A stretch of DNA of 64,000 nt from Pediococcus argentinicus (GCF_001437605.1 NZ_JQCQ01000002.1:1-64000); one strand, 5' to 3'. Shown: positions 18,960 through 27,598, counted from the first letter of the stretch. The notes: generated by a model not told the origin, from the sequence alone. A program made the numbers and translations.

Positions 18960-20205
18960 CTAGACGACCTCCCGATAGGATTTCAGATTCTGGAATCATT
19001 TTTTCAGTTTTACTCAATAAGAATTGTCCGATCAAAATAAACATAGCACCCTGAACACTAACTGCAATCCAATCACTCAAACCCGGTTTACTCATCATTT
19101 CAGTTCCAGAAGCCATCATAGCTAAAGCATCTGTAAAGAGATGGAAAACCATGGTAAATAATAACGAACGAGTAAACAGATAGGCTGATGCAGCAAAAAC
19201 TCCAAATGAGAAGGCAAAGATAATTTGTTCTAAGGTTGCTAGGAAATTTTGTCCGCCCAAAGCGTTACTTAAATGCCAAACTCCAAAGATAGCCGCACTA
19301 ATAAATACTGATAATTTAACTTGGAATTTATTATTTCGAAATGCATATAATAACAAGCTTAAAATTGAAAAACGATACAACCATTCTTCCGCAATTCCAG
19401 GCTCTAAGCCAGACAGGAACATGTACAAACTAGGTTTCTTCATATGGAAATCGTATGCTGTTAAGAAGTTTTTCCAGCTGTCACCAGACGCAAAAGCGTT
19501 ATAAGTTACAAACCAAATCGAGAAAAGAACTAGTAATGTGAAAATAATCCAATGTGGTTTAATCCTAAATTTAAATGATGGTAATCGATATCCCCAAAGA
19601 GCCATCAAAACGCCAACTGTAATCACAAAGCTTAACGCTCCCCAAACTCCAGTACTAATTAGGTCTTTTAGAAAGCTGCTTTCACTAGCTTTATTAACTC
19701 CTGTGGTTACAAAACTCATTCCGACAGTCTCAGCAAAAATTACTTCTGTAAGTAAAATAATTCGACCCACAATAGAACTAACATCCTTGGTGAATACAAC
19801 CATCACAGGAACAAAGGCTACTAGTAACACTAGCATCCCCAAAACTGTCAGTACATTAACGTTTATGCCTAAATAGTGATACAACATCCAAGTAATGGCT
19901 TGGAGTGTCAGCGGAATCAGAAACATTTGTATGATTGTTTGAAAATAGCTATTAACTCGTAACGCTCTCTGCCAACCGGTCTTCGGTTTTCTTGGAACGG
20001 CTTGTCGACTTAAAAATGGTAACAGGCCTAGCAATCCTTCGATTATCCATAGCATTATGACAAAGACGGCAATAACAATCGATCCTAAGAGTCCCATCTT
20101 ACTTAAAATTGGATAAACAATTCCAATAATCACCATGACTCCTAATTGAATTAAATACCAATTTTTCAAATACTTTTGATGCTGCTTTAAATATTCTGAC
20201 ATCAT
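18931..20205 (-). CDS. CPBP-family intramembrane metalloprotease
   Basis: The 424-residue membrane protein has about ten helices. The CPBP (Abi) domain lies in the C-terminal half: EEWLYR near residue 275 (the EExxxR motif) and later conserved histidines in FGVWHLSN and FHLFTDAL. The family includes CAAX-type prenyl proteases and bacteriocin self-immunity proteins. No bacteriocin gene is visible here. It is the first gene of the operon with isochorismatase, ASCH and alkD. Confidence 0.83.
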   Translation of the reverse strand: MMSEYLKQHQKYLKNWYLIQLGVMVIIGIVYPILSKMGLLGSIVIAVFVIMLWIIEGLLGLLPFLSRQAVPRKPKTGWQRALRVNSYFQTIIQMFLIPLTLQAITWMLYHYLGINVNVLTVLGMLVLLVAFVPVMVVFTKDVSSIVGRIILLTEVIFAETVGMSFVTTGVNKASESSFLKDLISTGVWGALSFVITVGVLMALWGYRLPSFKFRIKPHWIIFTLLVLFSIWFVTYNAFASGDSWKNFLTAYDFHMKKPSLYMFLSGLEPGIAEEWLYRFSILSLLLYAFRNNKFQVKLSVFISAAIFGVWHLSNALGGQNFLATLEQIIFAFSFGVFAASAYLFTRSLLFTMVFHLFTDALAMMASGTEMMSKPGLSDWIAVSVQGAMFILIGQFLLSKTEKMIPESEILSGGRLDEQASLSNY

Positions 20206-20328
20206 GCATCCCCCACAATCTATTATGATTTTGATTATACATTAAAGTTGGATGAGATAGATTAAAAACAGTCATTTCACAACATTAATTTTATGGTACA
20301 CTTTAGAAAAAATGAGGAGGTTTAGACC

Positions 20329-20907
20329 TTGAATAAATCTCGAATGGAAGCATTTACTGATGCCATCATAGCAATTGTCGCTACGATTATGGTATTGGAA
20401 ATTCACGCACCACACAATTTTACATTTGAAAGTTTTAAGAATCAGGTTCCATCACTAATCGCCTACATAATTAGTTTTCTACAAATTATGGTTTCTTGGT
20501 ACAACTACCATTTACTATTTAAACGAGCTAAGAGAGTTGATTTTCTAGTTTATTTAACTAACATGATTTGGCTCCTAATGTTATCCGGAATGCCATTTGT
20601 AACGGCTTGGGTTGGTGAATATCCTACTCATTGGCAACCAGAACTTGCTTACCTAACGATTATGTCACTTTGGACCGGAATGTACTCTGTGACATCATTT
20701 GCGTTACAGCGGGATAATCGTGGCCAAGCAATTAATGTCGACCCAGAAAACAATTTTGAAAGAGGTATTCGCTACGGTTGTCTCATTGTATCCTTTATAG
20801 TACTACCATTCTGGCCACCAATTGCTCTAGCTCTAACATACTTCTTGTTCATAGAATCTATCATCACTTGTTTCAGAACAGAGGATCGTTGGACTCAAGC
20901 TTCATAA
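20329..20907 (+). CDS. TMEM175-family (DUF1211) membrane protein, potential K+ channel
   Basis: The 192-residue protein has six membrane segments. The first helix carries the TMEM175 signature RMEAFTDAIIAIVATIMVLEI, which in the family lines a potassium-selective pore formed by a tetramer. It starts at TTG 20329 with GAGGAGG 10 nt upstream, and is divergent from the CPBP gene and convergent with the nitroreductase. Ion selectivity is inferred from the family. Confidence 0.85.
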   Translation: MNKSRMEAFTDAIIAIVATIMVLEIHAPHNFTFESFKNQVPSLIAYIISFLQIMVSWYNYHLLFKRAKRVDFLVYLTNMIWLLMLSGMPFVTAWVGEYPTHWQPELAYLTIMSLWTGMYSVTSFALQRDNRGQAINVDPENNFERGIRYGCLIVSFIVLPFWPPIALALTYFLFIESIITCFRTEDRWTQAS

Positions 20908-20910
20908 TCG

Positions 20911-20945
20911 AAAAAAGATCGCGAATAATATAATCGCGGTCTTTT
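20911..20945. terminator. Bidirectional terminator
   Basis: AAAAGATCGCGA pairs with TCGCGGTCTTTT around a 9-nt loop, between two convergent genes. Confidence 0.8.
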
Positions 20946-20948
20946 AAT

Positions 20949-21608
20949 TTAGTCTTTAATTGTTAAAAATGAATCAACTGGTGTTCGTTTCGTGTAAATT
21001 TGATTGATTGCTTCATCTGTTTTGGCGTAACCAAGGGCAATACCCATCGCAATCATTTGATTATCACCAATTTTGAATTCTTTCCGAATCATATTAGGAA
21101 ACTTGACCAATTCATAAGCTGGAATCGATTGAATTCCGTGATCAGTAGCTGAAAGCATTAGCGTTTGTCCAAAAGCGCCTAAATCATACAACGACCAACC
21201 TGCTGCATCCTTTGGTAAAACTAAGTAAACAATCGCGCTGGCATTAAATAGCTGATGTTGACTCTTGGAGAACTTCATACTGGCAGCCATGTTATTACCT
21301 AATTCTTGCAAGACTTGATTGGACCACTGCTGCATATTTTGTTGTGCTACTGGAGCCCATTCCCCGCGATGAATTGTATCAATATCAGAGTTGCCACCTC
21401 GACCGGCATTATCCCATTCTGCATGTTGTTGCTTAATTCTAGCTAGCATGCCACCTTTAGCAATGAAAACCTGCCATGGCTGTGAGTTAGCCCACGAAGG
21501 AGCTCTACTTGCATCAGTAACTATCTCTTTCAAATCTGCATCACTAATTTCACGATCAGAGAAATCTCGCATTGATTGGCGTTCGTAAATTGCATCTTTT
21601 AGTTCCAT
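20949..21608 (-). CDS. FMN-dependent nitroreductase family oxidoreductase
   Basis: This 219-residue NfsB/NfnB-type flavoprotein has the N-terminal FMN-contacting RQSMRDFSD and RAPSWANSQPW motifs. A C-terminal block (NQMIAMGIALGYAK) is also typical. Such enzymes reduce nitro compounds and quinones with NAD(P)H. It is divergent from a TetR gene whose likely operator lies in the shared 180-bp gap, so it may be controlled by that regulator. Confidence 0.88.
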   Translation of the reverse strand: MELKDAIYERQSMRDFSDREISDADLKEIVTDASRAPSWANSQPWQVFIAKGGMLARIKQQHAEWDNAGRGGNSDIDTIHRGEWAPVAQQNMQQWSNQVLQELGNNMAASMKFSKSQHQLFNASAIVYLVLPKDAAGWSLYDLGAFGQTLMLSATDHGIQSIPAYELVKFPNMIRKEFKIGDNQMIAMGIALGYAKTDEAINQIYTKRTPVDSFLTIKD

Positions 21609-21749
21609 AGTAAATTACTTCCTTTTCACTTTTTAAATTTATTATTTAATTCAAACCTTTTAAATTGCAGTCAACTTCGTTTTGCTTTATAAATGGACTA
21701 TTGAATAATTATGCTTACTTATAGTAAATGACTGGGCAACTTTTGAAAA

Positions 21750-21773
21750 CATACAATCTTAACGTTTTGTATG
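21750..21773. promoter_or_regulatory. Candidate TetR operator
   Basis: An inverted repeat CATACAA / TTGTATG is separated by 10 bp centred on TTAACGTT. It lies 15 bp before the TetR start, and is a good candidate for autoregulation and control of the divergent nitroreductase. Confidence 0.5.
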
Positions 21774-21788
21774 AATGGAGATAAATAA

Positions 21789-22346
21789 ATGGCAAATGCA
21801 ACAAAACAACAGATTATTGATACATTTTTGGATTTAACATTGAAACAATCCGTGGATAAGATTTCAATTTCAAAATTAATGCAGATTACTCAATTACAAC
21901 GTGAAACCTTTTACTATTATTTTGACGATAAATACAGTCTGGTTGAAGAGACTTTGCGCTCGCTACTCTTTAATTCTTACGTTAAGATGCTTAAGTCAGA
22001 ATCACTGGATGAAGCCAATCAGGCTGTCATGAATGGAATCATTAATCATAAAAATTTCTATCAGGACTTACTTTCAGGTCAAAATGAGTATATGTTCAAG
22101 AAAATTTATTGTCAGGTGTCTGTCGATGTTATTACTGATTATTTAAAACAGCATTATGCTAATGACATCTCTGATTCTGTGCTGTTTGCCGCTCGTTTCT
22201 ATGCTTACGCTGTTAATACCATCATTTACGATTGGATTGAAACTGGCATGCAAGAACCAGTTGATAAATTAGTTGCACATTTTCGAACCTCTATTCCAGA
22301 AATTTTAGCCCCATACTTCTATACTAAAGAAGGACAAACAATTTAA
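21789..22346 (+). CDS. TetR/AcrR-family transcriptional regulator
   Basis: This 185-residue TetR repressor has a DNA-binding domain in residues 5-50 (KQQIIDTFLDLTLKQSVDKISISKLMQITQLQRETFYYYFDDKYSLVEE) and a ligand domain ending IIYDWIETGMQEPVDKLVAHF, as in DhaS/SczA-like regulators. GGAG precedes the ATG. It is followed after 20 bp by an NAD(P)-binding protein gene on the same strand, probably an operon. The effector is unknown. Confidence 0.87.
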   Translation: MANATKQQIIDTFLDLTLKQSVDKISISKLMQITQLQRETFYYYFDDKYSLVEETLRSLLFNSYVKMLKSESLDEANQAVMNGIINHKNFYQDLLSGQNEYMFKKIYCQVSVDVITDYLKQHYANDISDSVLFAARFYAYAVNTIIYDWIETGMQEPVDKLVAHFRTSIPEILAPYFYTKEGQTI

Positions 22347-22366
22347 TTAAAAAAGGAGTTTTAACT

Positions 22367-22999
22367 ATGAAAATTTTTATCGTTGGTGCCAGTGGTCGAA
22401 TCGGTACTAAACTAGCAAATTATCTTGCAGATCAGGGACATACAGTCATTGCTGGCTCACGTCATCCTCAAGCATTTGAATCAGAAAACATTACATCGAT
22501 TGAATTTGACCTTCATGACTCTGTTGAAAATTTAGCAAAAAAAGTAGGTAAAGTGGACGCAATTTATTTTGTAGCTGGTTCACGAAGTAAGGACTTACTT
22601 CAAACTGATGCCTATGGTCCCGTTAAATTAGCGCAAGTAGCAACAGAAAATGGAATTACTCGCTTTATTCTATTAAGTTCAATTTTTGCAACTCAACCTG
22701 ATCATTGGAACGACGACTTCCTTGCTCAAATTCCAGATTACAATATTGCTAAGTACTTCGCTGACCGTTGGATTATTGACCATTCCAACTTAAACTACAC
22801 AATTTTACAACCTGGTGCTCTTCTAGAAGAACCAGCTACAAACAAGATAGATGTTTACGTCAAGGAAACTGGTAAGAACTCAATTGACGACGTCGTAACT
22901 GTTTTAGGTGAACTTCTTGAACTAAAGAACTCGTATAAAAAGGTTGTTCCTATGCACAGCGGAAGCTTACCAATTAATCAAGCATTAAGCGATATTTAA
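22367..22999 (+). CDS. NAD(P)-binding (NmrA/epimerase-like) protein
   Basis: The 210 residues form a Rossmann-fold atypical SDR: the glycine motif IVGASGRIGTKLA at residues 4-16, FILLSSIFA near 105, and YTILQPGALLEEPAT near 140. Such proteins act as oxidoreductases or redox sensors; the catalytic tyrosine-lysine pair of classical SDRs is not evident. AAAAGGAG precedes the ATG. It is a distant relative of the protein at 33222-33872. Confidence 0.83.
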   Translation: MKIFIVGASGRIGTKLANYLADQGHTVIAGSRHPQAFESENITSIEFDLHDSVENLAKKVGKVDAIYFVAGSRSKDLLQTDAYGPVKLAQVATENGITRFILLSSIFATQPDHWNDDFLAQIPDYNIAKYFADRWIIDHSNLNYTILQPGALLEEPATNKIDVYVKETGKNSIDDVVTVLGELLELKNSYKKVVPMHSGSLPINQALSDI

Positions 23000-23074
23000 A
23001 CTTTTCGTCAATAGCTTGTATTTTTAAAATAGAGTGCTAAACTTTTCTCAATCATATTTGAGGAGGTCTCCACA

Positions 23075-23257
23075 GTGGGATTAATAATTGGATTTCTAAT
23101 TCTATTACTACTTGCTCGCCTAGTCGGTAGAACCATTTTCTGGGTATTAGGTGTCGGATTAGTAGTTCTAGCGTTCGTTTTCTTTATCAGAATCGCCTTT
23201 TGGATTGCGCTCATTGCACTAGTAATTGGCGGATTTTCAATGTTTGGTAGAGCATAG
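23075..23257 (+). CDS. Small two-helix membrane protein
   Basis: This 60-residue protein is almost wholly hydrophobic, with helices at ~2-17 and ~20-55, positive charges between them and the end MFGRA. Start GTG at 23075 with GAGGAGG 8 nt upstream is convincing. I do not recognise a family. It lies 75 bp after the NAD(P)-binding gene on the same strand and before a shared terminator. Confidence 0.7.
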   Translation: MGLIIGFLILLLLARLVGRTIFWVLGVGLVVLAFVFFIRIAFWIALIALVIGGFSMFGRA

Positions 23258-23301
23258 AGTGTGAAATCAAACTGATTTAGGCTATTAAGATTCAGCAACA
23301 T

Positions 23302-23341
23302 AAAATGGATTGCCACTATAAAAAGTAGCAATCCATTTTTT
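23302..23341. terminator. Bidirectional terminator
   Basis: AAAATGGATTGCcACT pairs with AGTaGCAATCCATTTT, flanked by A- and T-runs, between convergent genes. Confidence 0.85.
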
Positions 23342-23948
23342 AGTTATTATTAAGCCAACGTTGGTTAGCCTCGGGCGTCATTAGACCAGCCATCAGCATT
23401 TCTAAAATAGTTTGAAATGGGAGCTTTTCAACAGACGAAGTTTCTTTTTCTAATTCAACTTCGTAAGATTGAATCGTATCAAAAATAATATTCCGCGACA
23501 GTTCAAAGCTATTCGTTCGTAACAGTCCCTCGTCCGCGCATTTTTTCAACAATTCATACATTGCACGATTGCCGGCGGCCTTTTGGTCCATTGCCAAATG
23601 ACTTTTGAAAACTGGTGTTTTGAGACTAATGCTAATCAACTTCATCTCAGTGGGATACTTTTGTGAAAAACGATAAATCATTTCGATTTGATTAGCAGCT
23701 TGTTGCTCAAGACTACCGGAGTAATTCGTTTCTTTTTCAGCAAACTTACCGAGTCGAATAAATGCATCTAAATAAACTTGTTCAATTAAATCCTGTTTAC
23801 TTTTGAAATAGATGTAAATATTTGACTGGGCAATCCCTACTTTTTTAGCAATCGCACTCGTTGAGATATCAATATTATTATTTTTAACAATCATCTGAGC
23901 CGTAACTTGGATGATTTTTTTAGTTTTCTTAGGGTCTTTTATTTTCAT
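23340..23948 (-). CDS. TetR/AcrR-family transcriptional regulator
   Basis: The 202-residue TetR protein has a standard N-terminal HTH (IIQVTAQMIVKNNNIDISTSAIAKKVGIAQSNIYIYFKSKQDLIEQVY). The C-terminal ligand domain gives no hint of effector. It lies 47 bp downstream of the EIIC-like transporter on the same strand and may be co-transcribed with the aminotransferase operon or regulate it. Confidence 0.85.
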   Translation of the reverse strand: MKIKDPKKTKKIIQVTAQMIVKNNNIDISTSAIAKKVGIAQSNIYIYFKSKQDLIEQVYLDAFIRLGKFAEKETNYSGSLEQQAANQIEMIYRFSQKYPTEMKLISISLKTPVFKSHLAMDQKAAGNRAMYELLKKCADEGLLRTNSFELSRNIIFDTIQSYEVELEKETSSVEKLPFQTILEMLMAGLMTPEANQRWLNNN

Positions 23949-23995
23949 AATATCTTGATACTAAAGAATCCCGATTTGGATGTCAATATAACGCA

Positions 23996-25042
23996 TTATT
24001 CGTAACTCAGCATAAAGTCTGAATCATGCATGAAGTCCATTTGTTTAGCAAAGACTAATTTGCTAACGATAGCTAGTGCGATTGGTAACACGAAGAATAG
24101 AATCGTTATCACAATCACATTGGTACCACCATTTAGGGCAGCCATCGGACCAATCAAGCCGGAGAATCCAAATCCTGCACTCATTGGTGTTCCTTTAACA
24201 TTGAATATAGCACCTAATGCACCGAGAATTCCGGCGTTAATAATGACGGGAATAAATAATTTAGGTTTTTCGAGCATGTTTGCCATTTGAATCTTGGGAG
24301 AGCCAAGAAAATGAGCTAGAGACGTACCTAATGAATTGGCTTGGCTACCGAAAATTGCTAGAGCAAAACCACAAGCTGTAATTCCCAAGTTAGCTGAGCC
24401 AGAAGCAATACCACTTAATGAAATCGCTGTGGCAATTCCAACTGAGGAAATCGGAGTTAAAATCAATGCGGCAAAAATCATAGCTAATAAGGTCCCCATC
24501 ATCACTGGTTGTAATTTGGTGACTGCCATAATACCTTCACCAATTGCTACTGTAATAGCGTGAATAGGTCCTAATGTTAATAGACCCAACCCACCAGCAA
24601 TAACCAATGTTGGAGCTGGTAAGAGTAAAATAGTGTAGGCCTTCATGCGAGTTCCTAATACTTGAATGATTAGAACGCCAATTGCAATTGTCACCATAAT
24701 ATTAATTACATCACCAGTTCCTTGAACACCGAAACCGCCAGTTGGTAATAACTTCCAGTTTCCAGCACCCATCATAGCCACAATTGCTAAACTGGAACTT
24801 TGAATGGGAGTCATTTTGAAAAGCATCGCTACACAAAGTCCGGAAACCACTGGTAGTAAGGTCATAGAAAAATTAGTAAGTGTAATAATCGTATTGGCAA
24901 ATGGCAAGACACCTTTGAGAGCCAACATTAATTGACCGAGTAGAGCTGATGGTACCAAGGCTACGATAACCCCGATACTGATACCATTTAAGACATTTAA
25001 CGTAAACTGCTTGGCTGATTGAGTTGGTTTAGTTTCTGTCAT
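23996..25042 (-). CDS. EIIC-like membrane protein (PTS_EIIC_2 family)
   Basis: This 348-residue polytopic protein has about ten helices, many Gly/Ala-rich, with PTS_EIIC_2-type blocks (MMGAGNWKLLPTGGFGVQGTGDVINI; SAGFGFSGLIGPMAALNGG). No IIA or IIB domain is fused or adjacent, so sugar phosphotransfer is doubtful. The position, 3 bp after a D-2-hydroxyacid dehydrogenase and behind an aromatic attenuator, suggests transport of a 2-hydroxy or 2-keto acid instead. AGGAGG precedes the ATG. Confidence 0.75.
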   Translation of the reverse strand: MTETKPTQSAKQFTLNVLNGISIGVIVALVPSALLGQLMLALKGVLPFANTIITLTNFSMTLLPVVSGLCVAMLFKMTPIQSSSLAIVAMMGAGNWKLLPTGGFGVQGTGDVINIMVTIAIGVLIIQVLGTRMKAYTILLLPAPTLVIAGGLGLLTLGPIHAITVAIGEGIMAVTKLQPVMMGTLLAMIFAALILTPISSVGIATAISLSGIASGSANLGITACGFALAIFGSQANSLGTSLAHFLGSPKIQMANMLEKPKLFIPVIINAGILGALGAIFNVKGTPMSAGFGFSGLIGPMAALNGGTNVIVITILFFVLPIALAIVSKLVFAKQMDFMHDSDFMLSYE

Positions 25043-25045
25043 AAT

Positions 25046-26038
25046 TTATCCTCCTACAATGTGATCGCTGGGTTTGTCGTGTAATAAGGAGTCCACGTCG
25101 TTTAAACTCATGGAAACCATCGAGCTAACTGCTGCATCAGTGTAAAAACCAATATGGGGTGTCATCGTGACGTTTGGCATTGCGAGCAATGTATCAAAGA
25201 GACTTAAGTCACGGTCACTATCGCGGAGATCATTTTCAACGACCCCTTCTTCACCTTCAACAGTATCTAAACCGGCTCCAGCAATTTCACCATTTTGTAG
25301 GGCAGCTACTAAAGCGTTGGGTTCCACAATTGGTCCACGAGCACAATTGATCAGGAGAGCTGTATTTTTCATCTTGTGTAATGCATCGGCATCAATTAAG
25401 TGGTGCGTTGAATCATCTAAAATAGTATGAATTGTGATTACGTCACTTTGTTTTAACAACTCATCAAAACTAACGTATTCCAACGTGTCTGCTAGTTCTG
25501 GTCGTTGCACTAAATCATTAGCAATTACTCGAGCTCCTAAGGCTCTAAAAATTCGGGCGGAAGTTCCACCAATCTTACCAGCACCCAAAATTCCAACCGT
25601 CATGTTGTGAATTTCAGTAGTCTGGAGTCCTGGCCATGAAAAATCGTGCTCTTTCATCTTTAATCCAGCTTCTTTAATCTTACGTAGAAGTCCCATTGTA
25701 TACGCTAGAGCTTCTTCTGAAACTGAGCGTGGTGAGTATGCTGGAACGTTTGTGATTGCAATACCATTTTCCTTTGCAGCTTCTAAATTAACGACATTGA
25801 AACCCGTCATTCGTAGAGCAATGTGATGAATACCCATTTGAGCTAATTTTTCATAAACTGCTGGATCATTGATTGCTTCGTGTTGTTGAACCGAAATTCC
25901 GTCAAATCCTTTTGCTAGTTCAATTGTTTGTGCATCCACAATTTCCTGATTTGTTTCTACTTCAGCATCGTGTTCTTGAGCCCATTTTTGAATAAATTGT
26001 TTTTCATCTTCACGTACACTAAACATTAAAATTTTCAT
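25046..26038 (-). CDS. D-2-hydroxyacid dehydrogenase (D-LDH / D-HicDH type)
   Basis: This NADH-dependent enzyme reduces a 2-keto acid to the D-2-hydroxy acid. In 330 residues it shows GILGAGKIGGTSARIF (nucleotide site, ~148), the catalytic Arg in NCARGPIVE (~233), Glu in DTVEGEEGV (~262) and His in TPHIGFYTDAAV (~294). It belongs to the D-lactate/D-hydroxyisocaproate dehydrogenase group. Because it follows an aminotransferase by 15 bp and lies behind an aromatic leader peptide, phenylpyruvate, hydroxyphenylpyruvate or indolepyruvate are attractive substrates, giving aryl-lactates. Pyruvate remains possible. Confidence 0.88.
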   Translation of the reverse strand: MKILMFSVREDEKQFIQKWAQEHDAEVETNQEIVDAQTIELAKGFDGISVQQHEAINDPAVYEKLAQMGIHHIALRMTGFNVVNLEAAKENGIAITNVPAYSPRSVSEEALAYTMGLLRKIKEAGLKMKEHDFSWPGLQTTEIHNMTVGILGAGKIGGTSARIFRALGARVIANDLVQRPELADTLEYVSFDELLKQSDVITIHTILDDSTHHLIDADALHKMKNTALLINCARGPIVEPNALVAALQNGEIAGAGLDTVEGEEGVVENDLRDSDRDLSLFDTLLAMPNVTMTPHIGFYTDAAVSSMVSMSLNDVDSLLHDKPSDHIVGG

Positions 26039-26053
26039 TTAAATTTCCTCCGA

Positions 26054-27217
26054 TTATTTATGACTATCAACAAAATGCTGAATTCGTTTAACTGCTTCTT
26101 CAAGATTTTCCATACTTGCGGCATAGCTAAGACGTAAGTAACCCTCGCCAGCTGGGAAAGCTGCTCCTGGAATTACAGCAACTTTAGCTTCTTTTGCTAG
26201 TTGCATGCCAAATGCAAAACTATCTTGGTCAAACTGAGCCGGAATCTTAGCAAAAATATAGAAAGCTCCATCCGGACTGATAACTGGAAAACCAGCTTTT
26301 TCTAGTCCAGCTTTTAAGAAATCACGACGCTTTTGGTATTCCTTCTTCATTTCTAAACCGTCGTCCATCCCATTTTTAAGAGCTTCGATTGCGGCATCTT
26401 GAGCATTTGTAGTAGCTGAAGTAACAGTAAATTGATTAACCATCCCAATTTTTTGAATGACTGGTGCCGGTCCGGCTACAAAACCAATTCGCCATCCGGT
26501 CATGGCGTGTGATTTAGAAACACCGGTAATTAACAAAGTTTGTTCTGGTAGTAACTCTCCCAAGGAAACGTGTTTGTCGCCATACGTTAGTTCGCTGTAA
26601 ATTTCATCACTGATCACAAAGATTTCATGTTGTTTGATGATTGCTACTAAAGCTTCAAGCTCGCTTCGAGTATACGTAACTCCCGTAGGATTAGTTGGAT
26701 AATTCATAATCAACGCTTTGGCGTTTGGATGTTCTTCAAAAGCCTTCGTTAATTTTTCGGATGTAAGTTGGAATCCATCTTTAGACGTATCGATGAAGAC
26801 AGGCTTAGCACCGTTTAAAATAGCAATCGGAATATAGAGTGGAAAAATTGGAATCGGAATTAAGACTTCGTCGCCTGGATTAATAACCGCCGTGATTGAA
26901 GAATAAATCGCACCAGTTGCACCAACTGTCGTTACGATCTGAGTTTCAGGATCAAAGTTGGCACTGTATTTTGATGATAAGAAATTTGCGGCTGCCTTTC
27001 TCAATTCAATTTTTCCAGCAGATGCTGTATAGTGGCTTTGATTGTTAGCAATACTTTCTTCGCCAGCAGTTTTAACATGCTCTGGCGTATTGAAATCTGG
27101 TTCTCCCAGAGTCAATTTGATGATGTCTGGAATTTGAGAAACATCTGCATCAAATTTTAAAATTGAAGATGGTTTCAATAAATCTAATTGTTTATTCATT
27201 TTACTTGCTAAATCCAT
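26054..27217 (-). CDS. Class I aminotransferase, probably aromatic (AraT/PatA-like)
   Basis: This PLP-dependent fold-type I aminotransferase of 387 residues has LTLGEPDFNTPEHV near 33, NYPTNPTGVTY near 168, SDEIYSELTY near 200, the PLP lysine in SKSHAMTGWRIG near 233 and the substrate arginine in LRLSYA near 360. It would interconvert aromatic amino acids and aryl-pyruvates with 2-oxoglutarate. The family also includes diaminopimelate and aspartate enzymes, so the aromatic assignment rests mainly on the leader peptide upstream. AGGAGGAACCAC precedes the ATG. It heads the operon with the dehydrogenase and the EIIC-like protein. Confidence 0.85.
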   Translation of the reverse strand: MDLASKMNKQLDLLKPSSILKFDADVSQIPDIIKLTLGEPDFNTPEHVKTAGEESIANNQSHYTASAGKIELRKAAANFLSSKYSANFDPETQIVTTVGATGAIYSSITAVINPGDEVLIPIPIFPLYIPIAILNGAKPVFIDTSKDGFQLTSEKLTKAFEEHPNAKALIMNYPTNPTGVTYTRSELEALVAIIKQHEIFVISDEIYSELTYGDKHVSLGELLPEQTLLITGVSKSHAMTGWRIGFVAGPAPVIQKIGMVNQFTVTSATTNAQDAAIEALKNGMDDGLEMKKEYQKRRDFLKAGLEKAGFPVISPDGAFYIFAKIPAQFDQDSFAFGMQLAKEAKVAVIPGAAFPAGEGYLRLSYAASMENLEEAVKRIQHFVDSHK

Positions 27218-27253
27218 ATGTGGTTCCTCCTAAAGTTTTCGTAAAAAGTATGT

Positions 27254-27292
27254 AAAAAAGCCGCTTAGTTTAATTGAAAACTAAGCGGCTTT
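27254..27292 (-). terminator. Attenuator terminator before the aminotransferase
   Basis: On the minus strand a 15-bp perfect stem (27292-27278 with 27269-27255, GCCGCTTAGTTT core) is followed by TTTTTTA. It ends about 37 bp upstream of the aminotransferase ATG. Its 5' arm can alternatively pair with 27348-27340. Confidence 0.9.
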
Positions 27293-27395
27293 ATTCTGAC
27301 GTTAAAAATTCGTATTAATGGCTTGTCAGATGTCTCGCAGCTTAGTTTCCTAATCTGCAGGCATCCCAAAAGGCTCTTGGTTTCTTACAGATTAG
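27278..27395 (-). promoter_or_regulatory. Alternative hairpins of an aromatic attenuator
   Basis: In leader order, A = CTAATCTG (27395-27388, containing the leader stop codon). B = CAGATTAG (27357-27350). C = AAACTAAGC (27348-27340). D = GCTTAGTTT (27286-27278), the terminator 5' arm. A pairs with B over 8 bp. B also pairs with C as a 9-bp hairpin with a GAAA loop and one mismatch. C pairs with D over 9-11 bp. The pairings are mutually exclusive. A ribosome stalled on the aromatic codons leaves A free (A:B, C:D, readthrough). A ribosome at the stop codon covers A (B:C, terminator forms). Confidence 0.8.
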
Positions 27396-27454
27396 CTCTG
27401 AAAAAACCAAAAGTAATATCGGTTATTAAGTTGTTGGCGTTTAATTTTTAACAT
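27392..27454 (-). CDS. Aromatic leader peptide (20 residues)
   Basis: A short gene with AAGGAG 10 nt before its ATG at 27454 ends in R-Y-Y-F-W-F-F-Q-S. Five of the six residues Y-Y-F-W-F-F are among the rarest in proteins, and all are aromatic. Its stop codon falls inside the first arm of the alternative hairpins, exactly where a control peptide must end. It is not expected to have a function after translation. A TATAAT box on this strand at 27500-27495 may drive the leader RNA. Confidence 0.85.
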   Translation of the reverse strand: MLKIKRQQLNNRYYFWFFQS

Positions 27455-27598
27455 AAATATCCAGCTCCTTAAAATGACTTGAAATTAGAATATCATTATA
27501 AAATTAGAAATGCAACCTCATTTTTTAATTTTCGTAATTCTTTCGTGTGTTTTATAAATAAGATATACTTAAGAAAACCCGTTGAAAGGATGCTACTT

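Noticed and set aside
27254-27480. T-box or known metabolite riboswitch before the aminotransferase
   Set aside because: There is no T-box consensus (AGGGUGGNACCGCG), no AGAA-type S-turn layout and no match I recognise to SAM, lysine, purine or glycine aptamers. The leader peptide explains the hairpins better.
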